Of a DNA stretch of 64,000 nt, positions 51,402 through 59,586 are shown one piece after another. Where the stretch lies: NCBI RefSeq assembly GCF_006517175.1, contig NZ_CP041186.1, positions 310,001 to 374,000 of the forward strand, read 5' to 3'. Under the pieces are notes generated by a model. The model was not told the DNA's origin. It ran no database searches and saw only the letters and a list, made by a program, of their open reading frames with translations. How positions within the stretch are numbered: position 1 is the stretch's first letter; each line of letters opens with the position of its first letter. The translations under genes were made by a program, and so were the position numbers. Origin of the DNA: Persicimonas caeni (GTDB lineage: Bacteria > Myxococcota_A > Bradymonadia > Bradymonadales > Bradymonadaceae).

Positions 51402-52253
51402 TCAGTCGTCTCCAGATACGTCGTCAGGCAAAGAACTCAGGGGGAAGAGCTGGGTGTTGATCTGGAAGACCACCTGCGGCTCCTCGTCGCTGTCGCACAG
51501 CTCGAAGACCAGCTCGCGAAACGCGTGCACGCGCTCTTTGAGTTCGCCGATGGTCTCCGGCGAAATGCACACCGTCATCGCCGCCAGGTCGCGGTACTCA
51601 CGCGGGATGATCTCGATGGACTCGCCGGCGCGCTCGAGCATCTGGCGGTGGTAGTTGGCGATGGCCAGCGAGCGCACCTCGTGCTCGGTCGTCACGCTCG
51701 CCTCGCCGCGCACGAGCGTTCCCGAATCCTCGCGGACCACAAGCCCCAGATCCAGCAGGACTTCGAGGGCCGTCTCGGCCTGCTCCGGCTCGATGTTGGG
51801 GGTCAACTGACCGGCAATCCAGGCTGGATCCTCGTCGAAATCGGGCCGCGCGACCATCTCGCGAATCGCCGGGTAGTACCAGTGCGAGAGGTAGTCGAAC
51901 ATCGCCTGGTCGATGCGCCGCGCGGTGCGAAATCGGCGGCTGGCGGCCAGCTTCTCGAAGGCGCGGTTGCGCTCGCGGTCGGTCTCGGCCTGGTCGAAGT
52001 CGATGAGCAACCGAAAGAACTGCGTCTCCTCGGCATTGAGCTCGAGCGCCTTGGCGAAGTTTTCGACCGTGTCGCCGATATTGCGCTCCCCGCGCATCAC
52101 GTGGCGCAAAAAGCTCGGAGACGACAACCCTGCCTTGCGCGCGAAGTAGCGGTACGAAAAGGCCGAGGTATTCGCCTTGGCCGCCTCGTAGTACGCACGC
52201 AAAAACGCGCGGTAGTCGAGGAAGTCGAAGATGTTGGGTTTCCAGTCACTCAT
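51402..52253 (-). CDS. TIGR02147 family protein (DUF4423)
   Basis: 283 residues. The N-terminal half begins with DFLDYRAFLRAYYEAAK and SYRYFARKAGLSSPSFLRHV, a helix-turn-helix-like segment, then continues with ETQFFRLLIDFDQAET and the DUF4423 region. This family is abundant in Fibrobacteres, Bdellovibrio and Myxococcota and is suspected to be regulatory. It abuts the lipoprotein gene at 51401 and has a palindrome just upstream (52258), suggesting autoregulation. Confidence 0.88.
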   Translation of the reverse strand: MSDWKPNIFDFLDYRAFLRAYYEAAKANTSAFSYRYFARKAGLSSPSFLRHVMRGERNIGDTVENFAKALELNAEETQFFRLLIDFDQAETDRERNRAFEKLAASRRFRTARRIDQAMFDYLSHWYYPAIREMVARPDFDEDPAWIAGQLTPNIEPEQAETALEVLLDLGLVVREDSGTLVRGEASVTTEHEVRSLAIANYHRQMLERAGESIEIIPREYRDLAAMTVCISPETIGELKERVHAFRELVFELCDSDEEPQVVFQINTQLFPLSSLPDDVSGDD

Positions 52254-52257
52254 GGGC

Positions 52258-52283
52258 GTACTCTCAGTTCTTCGTCAGAGTAC
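52258..52283. promoter_or_regulatory. Inverted repeat upstream of TIGR02147 gene
   Basis: Arms GTACTCT and AGAGTAC are separated by 12 bases. The element begins 5 bases upstream of the start codon at 52253, where a dimeric repressor could block initiation. Operator is the favoured reading. Confidence 0.55.
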
Positions 52284-52291
52284 GTAGAAAA

Positions 52292-52317
52292 CCGCCGCCG
52301 AACAACCTCGGCGGCGG
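52292..52317 (-). terminator. Rho-independent terminator
   Basis: Stem CCGCCGCCGA / TCGGCGGCGG with a 6-base loop, followed on the minus strand by TTTTC. It lies 56 bases past the stop of the minus-strand gene at 52373. Confidence 0.85.
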
Positions 52318-52372
52318 CTTTCTGTACTCGGGGCGAGTACGAGTGCGTGCTCAGTGAATGGAGGAGGAGCGG

Positions 52373-53434
52373 TCAGCCCTCGATGCACACCGGCGTTTCA
52401 CCTCCGCCGGCCTGATTGTCCTTGGTGTCGCAGGCGTACCCGTCGCGGCAAGAGCCGTCGGCGCCGCAGCGAAGCAGGCAGGTCCCGCCGGCTTCGTCGA
52501 CACAGGCGCTGCCGGCCGGACAGTCGGCGTTCGACGAGCAGCTCGTGCTGCAGGTGCCGTCGGGGAAGTCGCCTCCCTGCAAGCAAACGGAGCCGTCAGC
52601 ACAGTCGGCGTCGTCCGCACACGAGCCACCGACCACGTCGCCCGTATTGCTCACCGCGTCGCACTGGGCGTTGCCCTCGGGGCAGACGCACTGGCCGGAG
52701 GTGCACTGCTCGCCGGGGAAGCAGTTGAGGCCGCATTCGCCGCAGTTGGCGACGTCCGACGAGAGGTCGACGCACTGGCCATCACAGGCGACCTGGCTGC
52801 CCGAGCACGTCAGGGGCTGGCAGGAGCCCGAGACGCACTGCTCGTCGCCGGCGCAATCGTTGCCGCATTGCCCGCAGTTGTTGACGTCGCTCGACAGGTC
52901 GACGCAGGTGTCGCCGCAGCTGACTGTGCTGCCCGGACACACACACGCGCCCGACTCACACGCGGCGTCGGCCGCGCAGTCGTTGCCACACTGGCCGCAA
53001 TGCTGCGGGTCGCTGCTCACGTCGACGCACGTGTCGCCACACTGGGTCGCCCCATCGGGGCACTGACACGCCCCCGAGACGCACTCGCCGGCGCTTCCGC
53101 ACGACTCGCCACAGCTTCCGCAGTTGTTCGGATCTGCCGACAGGTCGACGCACGTGTCGCCGCACAGCACCAGGTTTTCGGGGCAGCTGCACGTCCCGCC
53201 GGTGCAATCGGGCTCGGTGACGTCTTCGCCGGCACCCGTGTCGGCGCTCGTATCGGCGGTCGCGCCTGTGTCGTCGGCGTCGGTTCCGCCGGTGGCGTCC
53301 TGTGTCAGGCTTCCGTTATTCGTGCCTTGGCCTCCGGTGGCTACCTCCTCGGTGCAACTGACCGACATCATCAATACGACCGACCAAACGAGCGCCGAAA
53401 TCATCGACGTTGCGCGACTCTTGCTCAGAAACAT
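52373..53434 (-). CDS. Stig1-repeat Cys-rich lipoprotein
   Basis: 353 residues from ATG 53434 behind AGGTGGAGAG. The lipobox is SVSC at about residue 27. A TGG/DTGADT linker is followed by five repeats of the stigma-specific (Stig1)-like type: CGDTCVDLSADPNNCGSCGE, then CGDTCVDVSSDPQHCGQCGN and similar units. The C-terminal domain has CADDADCADGSVC and CSSNADCPAGSAC repeats. Roughly 50 Cys form disulfides. It is a typical surface lipoprotein of Myxococcota of unknown function. Confidence 0.9.
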   Translation of the reverse strand: MFLSKSRATSMISALVWSVVLMMSVSCTEEVATGGQGTNNGSLTQDATGGTDADDTGATADTSADTGAGEDVTEPDCTGGTCSCPENLVLCGDTCVDLSADPNNCGSCGESCGSAGECVSGACQCPDGATQCGDTCVDVSSDPQHCGQCGNDCAADAACESGACVCPGSTVSCGDTCVDLSSDVNNCGQCGNDCAGDEQCVSGSCQPLTCSGSQVACDGQCVDLSSDVANCGECGLNCFPGEQCTSGQCVCPEGNAQCDAVSNTGDVVGGSCADDADCADGSVCLQGGDFPDGTCSTSCSSNADCPAGSACVDEAGGTCLLRCGADGSCRDGYACDTKDNQAGGGETPVCIEG

Positions 53435-53585
53435 GGCTCTCTCCACCTCTCAAAAAAAATCAATCAAGCTCTCACGTTAGGATACGAAGCCATCAGGCAA
53501 GCTTCAAAGGTTTAGGCCCCCAATTCAGGAATCTCCGTACTCGGGTTGTGTACGGATTCACCGGATGCACTTCGACCTCCAAACA

Positions 53586-53626
53586 AGAGAACGGCCGGCG
53601 GAGACAATCTTCGCCGGCCGATTCTC
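53586..53626 (-). terminator. Terminator hairpin of the PilZ gene
   Basis: CGGCCGGCG pairs with CGCCGGCCG around an 11-base loop, with AGAGA and TCTCT flanks extending the stem. It lies 21 to 60 bases past the stop at 53647. Confidence 0.75.
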
Positions 53627-53646
53627 TGTGGTACATGTATCGACGC

Positions 53647-54045
53647 TCACTCGGGATGGAAGATCGGCTCGCGATTCTCGAGGAATTGCTCGAGGCGGTC
53701 GCGGTCGGCGTCGTCGAGATCGACGAAGCGCGCGCCAAAGCCCGGAAGCGTGCCGTTTTGCAAGTCGGAGACCGCGCGCTGCCAGCACACCTCGGCTTTG
53801 ACCTCGACCAAATCCTCCTCGCCGGGCAATTCGAAGACCAGCTCGATCGTTTCGCCAATCGATAGAAGCTCGTGGGTCGCCACGAAGAGGCCGCCTTCGC
53901 TCATATTGTCGGCGAAGCCCACGTAGAGGTTGGAGTCCGAGTGCATCGACACCGCCACCCTCACGCGCTTGCGGTCGCTCTCGCGACGATTGATAATGAC
54001 CTCGCTTTCCTCACCACCTAAACCAGCAGCCCATGAATCTGACAT
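53647..54045 (-). CDS. PilZ-domain protein
   Basis: 132 residues from ATG 54045 behind GAGG. The PilZ signature is present: RRESDRKR (RxxxR) at about residue 20 and NMSEGGLFVAT (NxSxxG), which bind c-di-GMP. The rest of the beta-barrel fold is seen (IELVFELPGEEDL; GFGARFVDLDD). A small stand-alone adaptor, possibly controlling motility or gliding. Confidence 0.9.
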   Translation of the reverse strand: MSDSWAAGLGGEESEVIINRRESDRKRVRVAVSMHSDSNLYVGFADNMSEGGLFVATHELLSIGETIELVFELPGEEDLVEVKAEVCWQRAVSDLQNGTLPGFGARFVDLDDADRDRLEQFLENREPIFHPE

Positions 54046-54208
54046 TGGCGCCTCACGCAATCGGTTGAATACAGCTCATCCATGTTCGAGCCACCACAAA
54101 AAGGCAGCAAGACCACCCTAAGAGTGCCATTTTTCGAGCCCCACCTCAAGCACGACAACCGAGCCATAAGACACTACGAGAATACAGCCAACTGCGCAGG
54201 ATAACACA

Positions 54209-55354
54209 ATGAGTTTCTACGAAAACTTTCTATCTGAAACCCACAAAATGTTCCGCCAGACGGCCAAGCGATTTGCGCTCGACGAGATTCGACCGAACGC
54301 TCACGCGTGGGAGGAGGCCGGCGAGTTTCCGCGCGATCTCTATAAGAAGGCGGCTGACGCCGGCATCCTGGGCGTGGGCTTTCCGGAGGAACTCGGCGGC
54401 AGCGGAGGCGGCCCCATGGCGGGGGTGATGGTCATCGAAGGGCTGATGCACGGCGGGTCGACGGGCGTGGCCGCGGGCCTCGGCTCCCTGGGCATCGGCT
54501 TGCCGCCGGTCGTGCAGAGCGAGGACGAGCGGCTCATCGACGAGTTCGCCCGCCCTGCCCTGGCGGGCGACAAGATTTGTGGCTTGGCGATCACCGAGCC
54601 GAATACAGGCAGCGACGTGGCCGGAGTGACCACCCGCGCCGAGCTCGACGGCGACGAATACGTGGTCAGCGGCGCCAAGATGTTCATCACGTCGGGCGTG
54701 CGCGCCGACTTTTTGACCACGCTCGTGCGCACTGCCGAAGACAAGCACGGCGGCTTGAGCTTTCTGGTGGTCGAGACCGACCGTGAGGGCGTGACCCTCT
54801 CCGAGCCGCTCGCGAAGCACGGCTGGTGGGCGAGCGACACCGCCGAGATCGGCTTCGACGAGGTGCGCGTACCCAAGGAGAACTTGGTGGGCAGCGAGGG
54901 CGGCGGGTTCGTAACGCTCATGCGCAACTTCCAAAACGAGCGCCTCGCCCTGGCCGCCTACGGCGTGGCCACCGCCGAGCTCGCCTACGAGGAGTCGATG
55001 AAGTACGTGAAGGAGCGCGAGGCCTTCGGCCGCCCCATCGTCGGCTTCCAAGTCACCCGCCATAAGCTCGTCGACATGCACACGCGGATCACCGCCGCGA
55101 AGACGTTCCTGTACCAGGTCGCCAGCCGCATGGAGGCCGGCGAGTACATCGTCAAAGAGGTGTCGATGGCCAAGAATATCGCAGCCGAGCTCGCCGTCGA
55201 CGTCTGCTACGAGGCGGTCCAGCTACACGGCGGCATGGGATATATGCGCGAGTCGCTCGTCGAGCGTCTGAGCCGCGACGCGCGTCTGTTGCCGATTGGT
55301 GGGGGGACTCAGGAGATTATGAAGGAGATTATTGCGAAGCAGATGGGGATCTAG
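54209..55354 (+). CDS. Acyl-CoA dehydrogenase
   Basis: 381 residues, normal length. Motifs: GLAITEPNTGSDVAG and FITSGVRADF (flavin and substrate loops), AFGRPIVGFQVTRHKLVDMH and LHGGMGYMRE. The usual C-terminal catalytic Glu (E-G-T) is replaced by IGGGTQEI. The base is likely the Glu in NERLALAAYG, as in long-chain and isovaleryl-CoA dehydrogenases. FAD-dependent alpha,beta-desaturation of an acyl-CoA. It stands alone. Confidence 0.93.
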   Translation: MSFYENFLSETHKMFRQTAKRFALDEIRPNAHAWEEAGEFPRDLYKKAADAGILGVGFPEELGGSGGGPMAGVMVIEGLMHGGSTGVAAGLGSLGIGLPPVVQSEDERLIDEFARPALAGDKICGLAITEPNTGSDVAGVTTRAELDGDEYVVSGAKMFITSGVRADFLTTLVRTAEDKHGGLSFLVVETDREGVTLSEPLAKHGWWASDTAEIGFDEVRVPKENLVGSEGGGFVTLMRNFQNERLALAAYGVATAELAYEESMKYVKEREAFGRPIVGFQVTRHKLVDMHTRITAAKTFLYQVASRMEAGEYIVKEVSMAKNIAAELAVDVCYEAVQLHGGMGYMRESLVERLSRDARLLPIGGGTQEIMKEIIAKQMGI

Positions 55355-55381
55355 GGGTTTGGGGGTTTGGGAACTGCGTGA

Positions 55382-55621
55382 CTACTCGGGAGGTTGGGGT
55401 TCGGTGCCTTCGTAGCGTGTGTTCAGGAGGCGCACTTCGTCGAAGCGGAACAGCTCCTTGAGCACGCGGTCGGCCTGACGGTCGCTCTCGAACTCGCGGG
55501 CGAAGAACTCCTCGCCCGCGGCGTTATAAAAACGCAGCACCGCCTCGTCACGCTCGATGAGCGAGACCTGTGCCATGTTGACGCGGAAAGTACCAAACTT
55601 CGCCCAGGCAGCAGCGGTCAT
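55382..55621 (-). CDS. Small hypothetical protein
   Basis: 79 residues from ATG 55621, with GGAG six bases upstream; the longer open frame is antisense to the upstream gene's low-complexity region. A beta-strand-rich core (FGTFRVNMAQVSLIERDEAV, then LRFYNAAGEEFFAREFESD) ends in an acidic tail. No family was recognised. It lies 10 bases downstream of the gene at 55632 and should be co-transcribed with it. Confidence 0.72.
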   Translation of the reverse strand: MTAAAWAKFGTFRVNMAQVSLIERDEAVLRFYNAAGEEFFAREFESDRQADRVLKELFRFDEVRLLNTRYEGTEPQPPE

Positions 55622-55631
55622 CGGCGGCTCC

Positions 55632-55838
55632 TCAGGTGTCGGAGTCGTCTTGTTCGTCGTCTTGCTGCGCTTGTTGAGCCTGCGCTTGTTCAGCCTGCTC
55701 CTTCTCGGCCTCCTCGAGCATCTCCTCGACCTCGTCGACGTGCTCGGGCTCGAGACCCTCGACCATCTCGCCCAGCGCGCGGCGCGCTTCAAAGGTGGTC
55801 ATTCGCTGCTTCTGAAACTCGACACAAATCAGGCACAT
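55632..55838 (-). CDS. Small Cys-containing coiled-coil protein
   Basis: 68 residues. GGAG lies six bases before the ATG. It begins MCLICVEFQKQRMTTFEARR, with a CxxC pair, and continues as a Glu/Gln-rich helix (EEMLEEAEKEQAEQAQAQQA). No family was recognised. First gene of a two-gene operon. Confidence 0.75.
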   Translation of the reverse strand: MCLICVEFQKQRMTTFEARRALGEMVEGLEPEHVDEVEEMLEEAEKEQAEQAQAQQAQQDDEQDDSDT

Positions 55839-55967
55839 ACGGTGCTCCTGGCTAGAAACGTTGCTTCGTGCGGGTCTGAGGCCTCACTCGTGCCCCTGCT
55901 GCTAACCGCACGTGTGTACTTATATCATCGACGCCTGCGCGAGTCGATCAACTGCGGTGGAGAGGCG

Positions 55968-55998
55968 AGGACGGTGACGGGGACGGTCACCGTCCCTC
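55968..55998. repeat. GACGGTGACGGGGACGGTCACCGTC palindromic motif
   Basis: GGACGGTGAC ... GTCACCGTCC is an interrupted palindrome, located in the 249-base divergent region between the small-protein operon and the MATE gene. Similar GGTGAC/GGGGAC motifs are common in Myxococcota; significance unclear. Confidence 0.5.
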
Positions 55999-56087
55999 CC
56001 CAAATCCCCGCTTGCAGTCCCCCATGATTTGATTCATACCGCCAACCGGAAGCAACCACGCCTCACCCCAGCCGCACGAGCAGCACC

Positions 56088-57536
56088 GTGGCCAACCCCC
56101 GAAATATCGACGCAACCGAAGGCGACCTGGTCAAAAAGAGCCTTTTGATCGCCTGGCCGGCGGTCTTGCAGGCCATCTTGGTCAACTTCTACGCGTTCAA
56201 CGATTTCTTCTTCATCGGCCTGCTCGACAACCCGGCGGCGACCGCGGCGCTGTCGGCGTGTTTTGCGATCTTGGTGGTCAACTACACGCTGCTCAACATG
56301 ATCGCGACCGGGTCGACCACGCTGATTGCGCAGTATTTCGGCCGGCGCCAGAAGGACAAGCTCGCCTCCATTTTGAGGCAGGCGATCACCAGCGAGATCT
56401 TGTGGGGCGCGCTCATCGGGCTGCTGGGGCTGGCGCTGTTGCCGCTCATCATCTCGATGTCGAACGTGACCCCGGCGGTGGGCGCCGAGATCGACGGCTA
56501 CCTGTCGGTCATCTACTGGACCTCGCCGTTCTTCGCGCTGATGCTGGTGGTCATCGGGGCGTTCCGGGCCTGCGGGAACACGCGCGTGCCGCTAGTTTTG
56601 GAGGTGGCGAGCCTGCTCATCAACGTGCTGCTCAACTACCTGCTCGTGCTCGGCCCCGGCCCCCTGCCCTCCCTGGGCGTCGCCGGCGCGGCGGTGGCGA
56701 CCGGCGTGAGTCGCGGCATCCCCGGCGTTATCGGGCTATGGCTCATCTTTCGCGGCGGCCTCGACGTCGACCTGCACCGCGCCGAGGACGGCGAGCGCAG
56801 TTGGCTGCCCACGCCGAAGGTGCTCGGGGCGATGTTTCGCATCGGCATCTTCTCGTCCATCTCGGGGGCGATCTACGGCACGGTCTACTTCATCCTCAAT
56901 CGCATGGCCGGCGAGATTGGGCCAGCGGCGCAGGGGGGCCTGGGCGCAGGTCTTCGGGGCATCGAGTGGATCGGCTTTGCCTTCGGCGACGGCTTCTTTG
57001 CGGCGAGCATCGCCATGGTCGGCCAGAACCTGGGGGCCGACAAACCCAAGCGCGCGTTCAAGGGCGCGCTGCTCAACGCCGGGTTGAGCGCGCTGAGTTG
57101 CCAGCTCGTCGGCTTTGGCTTTCTGCTCGCCCCCGAGCAGCTCACCGCCATCGTCACCGGCGACCCGCAGACCTTGGCCTACGGCGCCGAATACGTGCGC
57201 ACCATCGGCTGGGTGATGTGGGCGGTCGGCTTCGAGATGGCGATGTACGGCGCATTCGTAGGCGCCGGGCAGACCCGCGTGACGATGGCCATTTCGGGCA
57301 CCGCCAACCTGCTGCGCGTGCCGCTGGTGGCTTGGTTCTTGTTCGGCCCAGAGATGTTCGGTGAGGGAGTGCTGTGGAGCTTCACGGGGCTTGCGGACGC
57401 TCCACCCATCGTGGGCACCTTCTCGGCGATCGCCAACGCGATTGCGATCACTGCGGTGCTCAAGGCGATCGTGTTCACGATCTATCTGCTCTGGCGGCGC
57501 GGCTTTGCCGAGCGCGTCGATGTTTTCGCAAATTAG
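56088..57536 (+). CDS. MATE family efflux transporter
   Basis: 482 residues from a GTG at 56088, with about 12 membrane helices. Motifs: FYAFNDFFFIGLLDNPAATA, FRACGNTRVPLVLEVASLL, NVLLNYLLVLGPGPLP, FVGAGQTRVTMAISGTANLL. It should export cationic compounds in exchange for Na+ or H+. The 3' end overlaps the helicase gene by 4 bases. Confidence 0.93.
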   Translation: MANPRNIDATEGDLVKKSLLIAWPAVLQAILVNFYAFNDFFFIGLLDNPAATAALSACFAILVVNYTLLNMIATGSTTLIAQYFGRRQKDKLASILRQAITSEILWGALIGLLGLALLPLIISMSNVTPAVGAEIDGYLSVIYWTSPFFALMLVVIGAFRACGNTRVPLVLEVASLLINVLLNYLLVLGPGPLPSLGVAGAAVATGVSRGIPGVIGLWLIFRGGLDVDLHRAEDGERSWLPTPKVLGAMFRIGIFSSISGAIYGTVYFILNRMAGEIGPAAQGGLGAGLRGIEWIGFAFGDGFFAASIAMVGQNLGADKPKRAFKGALLNAGLSALSCQLVGFGFLLAPEQLTAIVTGDPQTLAYGAEYVRTIGWVMWAVGFEMAMYGAFVGAGQTRVTMAISGTANLLRVPLVAWFLFGPEMFGEGVLWSFTGLADAPPIVGTFSAIANAIAITAVLKAIVFTIYLLWRRGFAERVDVFAN

Positions 57537-59458
57537 AGCGGCTCGGCCTCGTCGGCCCACGCGCTCACCCAGGTGCCGCGCTGCTCGACGGCCTCCAAAA
57601 AAGCTGCGTAATACGGGTGGGTGCTCAGCGTGGCGCTGTCGCCGATGACCAGCAAGAAGCGCCGGGCGCGCGTCAGGGCGACGTTCATGCGCCGGGTGTC
57701 CTTCAAGAAACCGAGCTGCCCGTCCGGGTTGCTGCGCACCAAGTCGACCACCACGGCCTCCTTCTCGCGCCCTTGAAACCCGTCCACCGTGTCGATCTCG
57801 ACACCGGGAACGTCGTCCAAGAGCTTGCGAAGCCGGCGCACCTGCGCGAAATACGGCGAGATCACGGCGATATCGTCGGGGGAGACGCAGCGGCTGACCA
57901 ACCGGCGCACCTCGGCGGCGGTGCGCTCGGCCTGGGCGGGGTTCGAGCTGCTCGGATCTTCTTCGCTGCGCTCTTCGTCCCAGCCCTTGCCGGCGGTGTC
58001 GACGAAGACGAGCGGCCCGGTGCGCACCGGGTCGGCGACCACGCCGTCGAGCTCGTCGAGGGTGTGCTCGACGACCGCGTCGGCGGCGACGAGTTGGCCG
58101 TCGTATTTGGTCTCGGAGGGAAAGGTCATCAGGCATTCGTGCATGCGGTGCTGCACTTCGAGCATCACCGCCTCGTCGCTGAGCCGCTCGAAGAGCGTCA
58201 CGCCCAGCCCCTCGCGCTCGGCCTCCAGGTCGATGACCGTGGGGGCGAGTTGGTGCGGGTCGCCGGCCATGACCACCTTGGGCGCGCGCAAGAGCGCGAC
58301 CAGCGCGATGGGGTCGGCGGCCTGGGTCGCCTCGTCGAGTACGACCAGGTCGAACTCCTCGTCGTCGAGCAACTTCGAGTCGGCGCCGGCGGCGGTCGCG
58401 CAGATGACCGGCGTGCGATCGATGATGGCACCCTGCACCCGGCGCAGGTGGCCGCGCGCATCGCCCCACAGGTTTCGCATCTCGCGGTACATGCCGGCGC
58501 GCTCGGCGCGGCTCAAACTCCCGCGCGAGCTCTTGCCTCGTGAGCTTCGAGCGTCGATGCGTCGGCGAATCTCGCGCGCCTCGTCCATCCACTTCTGGGC
58601 GAGCTTGTAGTCGTGGGTTGCCTCCAAGAGCGCGTCGAGCGAGCGCGCCTCGACCGACGGGGCAACGCGCGCCGGATGGCCCAGGCGCACCACCTCCACA
58701 CCCGCCTCGATGAGGCGCTCGGCGAGGTTGTCGACGGCGGCGTTGCTCGCCGCGGTCACCAGCACGCGCTCGCCGCGGGCGACGGCCTGGCGCACTACTT
58801 CGACGAGGGTGCGCGTCTTGCCGGTGCCCGGCGGGCCGTGCACGAGGGCGACGTCCTCGGCAGACAGCGCCTGCTCGACCGCGCGTCGCTGCGCCTCGTT
58901 GAGCTCTTCGTCGAAGACGCTCCACTCCGGCGAGCGACGCCTCTTGGGCTCGTGGGCCCCGAAGAGCACCTTGCGAAGCTGGCCTTGATCGGAGACCTTC
59001 GCGGCTTGTCGAAACGCGGCCACCGCGCGCTCGCCGCGGTCGAAGGTCGTCTGAGGGGCCTCTTGGTCGAGGTGGAAGGTGTCGCCAAAGAGTCGGTCGG
59101 GCACGTCGCCGTCGACCATGACGCCGAGGCGGCCGCCTTTGCGCCGGGCGATGACCGCCTGGACCGCGTCTCGCTCGGTGGGCGACTCACGCCACAGGAC
59201 CACGGGCGAGCCTGGTCCTGCCCGGAAGCCGTCGAGCGCGTCGGGCTTGCGCGGCGCCAGCCAGAGCATCATGCGCTCTCCGGGGGCCGCGGCGGTCTCC
59301 TCGACCTCGAGGTTCGCCAGGGCGATGCCCTGCTCGACGCGCTCGTCGAGGGTCGTCTCGGCGCGCTCCTCGAGGTGGCGTCGGCGACACGTCTCGCGCT
59401 CCTTTCGCCAGAGTTCGGCGAGCTTTTCGAGCTGCTTGTCTTCGTGTGGGTCGCTCAT
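57533..59458 (-). CDS. UPF1/DNA2-like SF1B helicase
   Basis: 641 residues. Motifs: Walker A GPPGTGKTRTLVEV at about residue 208, motif II-type DEATQAADPI, GDPHQLAPTV, RMHECLM, and the C-terminal IDTVDGFQGREKEAVVVDLV and NVALTRARRFLLVIGD. It fits 5'-to-3' RNA or DNA helicases of the IGHMBP2 type, shorter than eukaryotic ones and with no zinc module visible. The upstream gene on the same strand is a TPR protein; the gap is 117 bases. Confidence 0.92.
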   Translation of the reverse strand: MSDPHEDKQLEKLAELWRKERETCRRRHLEERAETTLDERVEQGIALANLEVEETAAAPGERMMLWLAPRKPDALDGFRAGPGSPVVLWRESPTERDAVQAVIARRKGGRLGVMVDGDVPDRLFGDTFHLDQEAPQTTFDRGERAVAAFRQAAKVSDQGQLRKVLFGAHEPKRRRSPEWSVFDEELNEAQRRAVEQALSAEDVALVHGPPGTGKTRTLVEVVRQAVARGERVLVTAASNAAVDNLAERLIEAGVEVVRLGHPARVAPSVEARSLDALLEATHDYKLAQKWMDEAREIRRRIDARSSRGKSSRGSLSRAERAGMYREMRNLWGDARGHLRRVQGAIIDRTPVICATAAGADSKLLDDEEFDLVVLDEATQAADPIALVALLRAPKVVMAGDPHQLAPTVIDLEAEREGLGVTLFERLSDEAVMLEVQHRMHECLMTFPSETKYDGQLVAADAVVEHTLDELDGVVADPVRTGPLVFVDTAGKGWDEERSEEDPSSSNPAQAERTAAEVRRLVSRCVSPDDIAVISPYFAQVRRLRKLLDDVPGVEIDTVDGFQGREKEAVVVDLVRSNPDGQLGFLKDTRRMNVALTRARRFLLVIGDSATLSTHPYYAAFLEAVEQRGTWVSAWADEAEPL

Positions 59459-59529
59459 GGAAATGAAGATCAGAGAGGAAGGTTCGCTGCACCAGCATCA
59501 ACACCGGCGGACGATCCTAAGGGCGAGGC

Positions 59530-59586
59530 GGCTGGGCTCAACGCAACTGGCTGGGCTCCACGGAACTGGCCGGGCTCAACGCAACT
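59530..59586. repeat. 19-bp tandem repeat, three copies, overlapping a stop codon
   Basis: GGCTGGGCTCAACGCAACT, GGCTGGGCTCCACGGAACT and GGCCGGGCTCAACGCAACT lie in register. The third copy contains the stop codon of the TPR gene at 59576. Confidence 0.85.
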
